From the NCBI RefSeq assembly GCF_016919065.1, contig NZ_JAFFQA010000034.1, positions 1 through 56,713 on the forward strand: a stretch of 56,713 nt of DNA, read 5' to 3'. Of the stretch, positions 53,733-56,713 are shown in pieces. Made by a program: the position numbers and the translations under genes. The notes under the pieces were generated by a model, which worked only from the letters and a program-made list of their open reading frames with translations, was not told where the DNA came from and made no database searches. This stretch comes from Desulfobulbus rhabdoformis. GTDB taxonomy: Bacteria; Desulfobacterota; Desulfobulbia; Desulfobulbales; Desulfobulbaceae. Positions within the stretch are counted from its first letter, which is position 1. The number at the start of each line of letters is the position of its first letter.

Positions 53733-53823
53733 GGGTGTCTTGAATAATTAGATTTTTCAATCAAGGTCAGGTAAGCGCGAGACTCCGCGAGATTGGCAGA
53801 AAAAGCAATTATTCAAGATTCCC
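53733..53823 (-). mobile_element. MITE copy 10, short form (91 bp)
   Basis: It begins GGGTGTCTTGAATAATTAG. The minus-strand end is GGGAATCTTGAATAATTGC. The flanks are TTAG at 53729-53732 and TCAG at 53824-53827 (one mismatch). The interior is deleted as in copy 8, with the GGTAAGCG..GACTCCG arm retained. Confidence 0.88.
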
Positions 53824-53829
53824 TCAGAA

Positions 53830-54659
53830 CAATCCCTTTTATTATAGCGAAAGCCCAAAGGGGTTAACAGCGATTATCAGGACTGTTTATTTCTTCGAGG
53901 GGCAGTTTTGGTGGTGAGATGTTGAAAGAAAAACAGCAGAAGCCCAAATGTGGCAGCCCGTTGGCTTCATGATCCCGAGTACTGAAAAATCCTGTCCTGG
54001 ACAAACAGGTAAAGATTGTCTTGAAAAACATAGATAAAAAAAGAATCCGGCTTGTCCTCCAGTGGGTGCCCGCCCTCCCATTCGACCTCTTTTCTGGCAA
54101 GGGCCATGGTCATGGTGTTAAGTTTACACGTCTCAAGGTTCAGCCTCTTCAGATACCCTTTTGAGACTGGCTGGCTTCCGACGGCACGGGTACTCTCGTA
54201 TCCAAGGGCTGAATAGCTGACCAGAGCCCCCCTGTAGGGGTGCATCCGCTACTTATGGCAAATTGTTCGAACCACACTTCAGGTAGACGTCAGCATGGGA
54301 AATTGGCCCATACTGCGGGCGGCGAACTTTTTAATTCCATAAGCTTCGGATGCTCCCCCCCTGTAGTACCGAATATCAGACCCCAGCTCTTCGGGCAGGG
54401 TGAACCGTCGCTCAAGCTTCCAAGATTCATGATCGTCATAAAAACCATAAGCACATAGTTTCTATTTTTTCCTGCCAGAACCATCAGCTGTCTCTTATGA
54501 ACAAAAACACATGCAACCTGATAGCTAGTGTCCAGTGAAGAAAGATCCGTCATACCTCCTTCATACAAAAAAAGGAGGGCAGATGGATTGCGTATTTTTT
54601 TATGTGTTTTTGCAATCAGTTCCAGCCTCCCTTTTCTGAAAAAACTTTGCTGGAGATTT
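53830..54659. other. Region without a clear gene, possible decayed coding DNA
   Basis: About 830 bp between MITE copy 10 and the stop codon of the hybrid kinase. Minus-strand fragments carry fairly protein-like stretches (KLNTMTMALARKEVEWEGG, then DKPDSFFIYVFQDNLYLFVQ, and further upstream VACVFVHKRQLMVLAGK), but they are in broken frames with stops between them. I recognise no family. It may be the remains of an older gene. Confidence 0.4.
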
Positions 54660-56210
54660 CTAAGGTACGAATTCCTTTTTAACAGCGGCCCCAAGCTTCT
54701 CTAATGTATATGGTTTCTTGATATACTGGCCTGCACCTAGCCTCTGAGCTTCTCTGACACGCTCAGTCTCAGAAAAACCGCTTGCAATGATTGCTTTTTG
54801 TCCTGGACGCACTTCAAGGATCTTCTTGTATGTTTCCAGACCATCTATCCCCGGCTCCATAATCATATCGAGTAGAATAAGGTCTGCGCTTTTATCTTTC
54901 AGATATTTGATCGCTTCTTCACCAGATGATGCCGTATCGGCAGTGTAACCTAATTTGGTCAACATACAGTGTGCCAGCTCTCTTTGCTCTTTTAAGTCAT
55001 CAACGACTAAAATCGACTTTCCATCACCCATATATTCTGCAATGGAGAGGGAGGACTTCTCTTGAGCTACTCTTTCACGGGTGGCTGGAAAATAAAGCGT
55101 TATTTTTGTTCCTTTTCCTTCTGTACTTTCAATATCAATGTACCCTTTATGATCCTTGACAGTGCTCCACACAACAGACATGCCTAGTCCCGTCCCACTT
55201 TTTCCCATCGTTTTTTTGGTAAAAAAAGGCTCAAATATTTTTTCCATATCTTCAGAAGAAATACCAATGCCTGTATCGGAGACTGCCAAGGCAACATATT
55301 CACCTTCTTCGATACTATCATAACCACTTATTGGCCTATCAATATAGCGGTTTTCCGTGGAGAGAATAATAGTTCCCTCATTTGGAATAGCCTCTACTGC
55401 ATTGATTACCAAATTCATAATTACTTTGGATAGATGAACAGTTGAACAACGGGTGTTTAAAAGATTTACATCAAGATTGATTTTTACATCAATCTGGGGG
55501 TGATAAAATTTTAGTTTCTCATATTCAGGACTTTCTAAATATTCGGAAATTATCCTGTTTATGTTAGCCACCACTGGGGTGGCAATTCCCATCCTGGTTA
55601 AAGTCAACAAATCTTGCACAATCGAGGCGGCTTTGACTCCTGAATCACGCATGGCGATAATTGGTTTTATCAATGGACTGTCTTTTGGGATCTGCATCAA
55701 AAGAATATCAGGGTAGCCTACAATTCCAGAAAGAATATTATTAAGATCATGGGCTACCCCCCCTGCCAAAGTGCCTATCGCTTCCATCTTCTGAGATCGT
55801 TGGAGCTGGGCTTCAAGCTTTTTTTGTGCAGTAATATCGCGAAGAAAATTGAGAGTAGCTGGCCTGTTCTCCCAATCGAGAAGAACCGTGTTGACCTCAA
55901 CCCACAATCGCGCATCTGTTTTGCTTATAATCTGAAAGGAACAGCTACTTGCAGCTTTTTCGCCTCTTAATCTTCTTTTGTACCATTCAAGAACCAATTC
56001 ACGGTCATCCTGGTAAATGAGTCCCTCAAAAGATATTTGAGCCATTTCTTCTGCTGAATAGCCGATGATATTTTCGGTTTTGGGATTTGAGAATTTGATT
56101 ACTTCATCCTGAACAATAAATATTGCATCGTTAGCATTATCCACCAAGAGGCGATATTTTTCTTCATTATCATGAATTTGTTTTTCTACTTTTTGTTTTC
56201 TATTGAACAA
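54660..56210 (-). pseudogene. PAS hybrid histidine kinase, N-terminally cut and frameshifted
   Basis: The readable 516-residue part has a PAS domain (EEKYRLLVDNANDAIFIV), a histidine box (GGVAHDLNNILSGIVGY), a complete ATP-binding domain (NLVINAVEAI, SDTGIGIS, GTGLGMSVVWSTV) and a receiver domain (LVVDDLKEQ, LILLDMIM, KKPYT). Just upstream, in another frame, lies a membrane helix (SRLMVVFLFVSLGILIISIV) ending in TAG at 56214 or thereabouts. One indel between helix and PAS domain explains this. The helix frame itself is cut by a stop codon near 56310, about 35 bp before a candidate insertion-sequence end at 56345. The periplasmic sensor is therefore probably lost, although the soluble kinase part could still be made from TTG 56210. 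Confidence 0.7.
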
Positions 56211-56344
56211 TAGAAATAATCAGTATGCCTAGGCTAACGAACAAAAACACAACCATTAAGCGAGATACAATCTGATAGGGAGAAACCTTTAACAAAATCA
56301 GCACTTCCCGTTATCCCGTAATGCCCTGTTTTTATGGGGTACGA

Positions 56345-56371
56345 GGGAATTGGGTTTCGTAAACTTTTAGA
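56345..56371. repeat. Candidate left terminal inverted repeat of an insertion sequence
   Basis: GGGAATTGGGTTTCGTAAAC, followed by TTTTAG. It mirrors the sequence at 221-248 (shared GGGAAT and TTTCGTAAA) and precedes a transposase-like gene by about 200 bp. The exact element edge is not certain. Confidence 0.4.
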
Positions 56372-56553
56372 GAACATGCTTGGTTCCAAAACGGCTGCTC
56401 TCCGAGCGCCTCGGCAACGAGCTTAGACGCGATTAACTCATCAAAAATAAACGAAAAATTAATCAGGAGTAGCGTATTTTTTTCTTGACAAAGCCTTGAA
56501 GGTAAAAATCGATTTTTTCATGGAATTACAACTAATTACACGGAGAATCGATT

Positions 56554-56713
56554 ATGCAGTCACTGAAAATTTTCTCGATCAAGGCCTTACAACTGGTTGC
56601 ACCGACGAACGGAAGAGCCGTGAACAAAACACTCCACGTGGACGCATTAATTCAAGCTATCAAAGCTGATTTTGGCAAACTTACCGATCATCGGGCCCAA
56701 AATGCCAAGATTG
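56554..56713 (+). CDS. Transposase-like gene, N-terminal fragment
   Basis: GGAG eight bases before ATG 56554 opens a frame running off the right edge (53 codons). The segment LIQAIKADFGKLTDHRAQNAKI is reminiscent of the N-terminus of a family of DDE transposases (PDHR-type N-terminal domain), but only this piece is visible. The flanking inverted repeat candidate supports a mobile element. The C-terminal half of a similar element may lie at the left edge. Confidence 0.5.
   Translation, partial: MQSLKIFSIKALQLVAPTNGRAVNKTLHVDALIQAIKADFGKLTDHRAQNAKI

Noticed and set aside
1200..53823. Regularly repeated sequences as a CRISPR array
   Set aside because: The copies are dispersed over 54 kb, lie in both orientations, and have terminal inverted repeats and target duplications. 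There are no clustered spacers or cas genes.
54240..54290. GGTTCGAAC on the minus strand, like the T-loop of a tRNA
   Set aside because: No matching acceptor, D or anticodon arms could be built around it.

Overview
The window looks like chromosomal DNA of an anaerobic deltaproteobacterium (Desulfobacterota, perhaps a Desulfobulbales-type sulfate or sulfur metaboliser). This is an inference from gene content: a single-chain pyruvate:ferredoxin oxidoreductase, an FdhE formate dehydrogenase maturation factor, a Rieske/cytochrome b6-type quinol complex, a CoA-disulfide reductase fused to rhodanese, a YkgJ zinc/iron-cluster protein and many sensor proteins. No rRNA, tRNA or CRISPR array was seen.

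Layout. Positions 1-1000 hold the tail of an unrecognised gene (probably a transposase), a candidate insertion-sequence end and a wrecked ferric-reductase-like gene. Positions 1.3-8.8 kb carry minus-strand genes: a LUD protein, a CPBP membrane protease, a YrhK protein, a Sel1 lipoprotein, a CsgG-like lipoprotein, an 876-residue exported protein with no recognised family, and a tiny membrane protein. Positions 9.4-17.6 kb are plus-strand housekeeping genes: Trm5-like methyltransferase, TPR protein, ilvB, ilvN, pssA, rsmD, coaD, Rieske protein and cytochrome b. Positions 17.6-25.1 kb run on the minus strand: a glycosyltransferase and GpgS (glucosylglycerate-type compatible solutes), UbiB with a phasin-like protein, a stand-alone RapZ C-terminal domain and a ClC channel. 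Pyruvate:ferredoxin oxidoreductase dominates 26.7-30.2 kb. From 30.7 kb on come YkgJ, a PHP phosphatase, a HEAT/receiver protein, CoADR-rhodanese, a giant AsmA/TamB-like protein, a kinase/receiver pair, a thioesterase, a FIST-sensor chemotaxis protein, an SLC13-type transporter, a PilZ protein, FdhE, SRAP, a diguanylate cyclase with its binding protein, and a PAS hybrid kinase. The kinase appears to have been cut at its N-terminus near another candidate insertion-sequence end. The first codons of a transposase-like gene close the window.

The most striking signal is a family of small non-coding foldback elements (MITEs). I count ten complete copies in three sizes (about 175, 141 and 91 bp) plus three fragments. 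They share imperfect terminal inverted repeats beginning GGG and ending CCC. Eight of the ten are flanked by perfect 4-bp A/T-rich direct repeats. Three copies (after the Sel1 gene, ilvB and the SLC13 transporter) sit so that the 4-bp duplication overlaps the stop codon itself. One copy splits ilvB from ilvN. A second, unrelated palindromic family with the core TCACGGATTCAGG occurs at seven or more intergenic sites, singly or as inverted pairs.

All assignments come from reading the sequence by eye. No database search, structure prediction or alignment was run.
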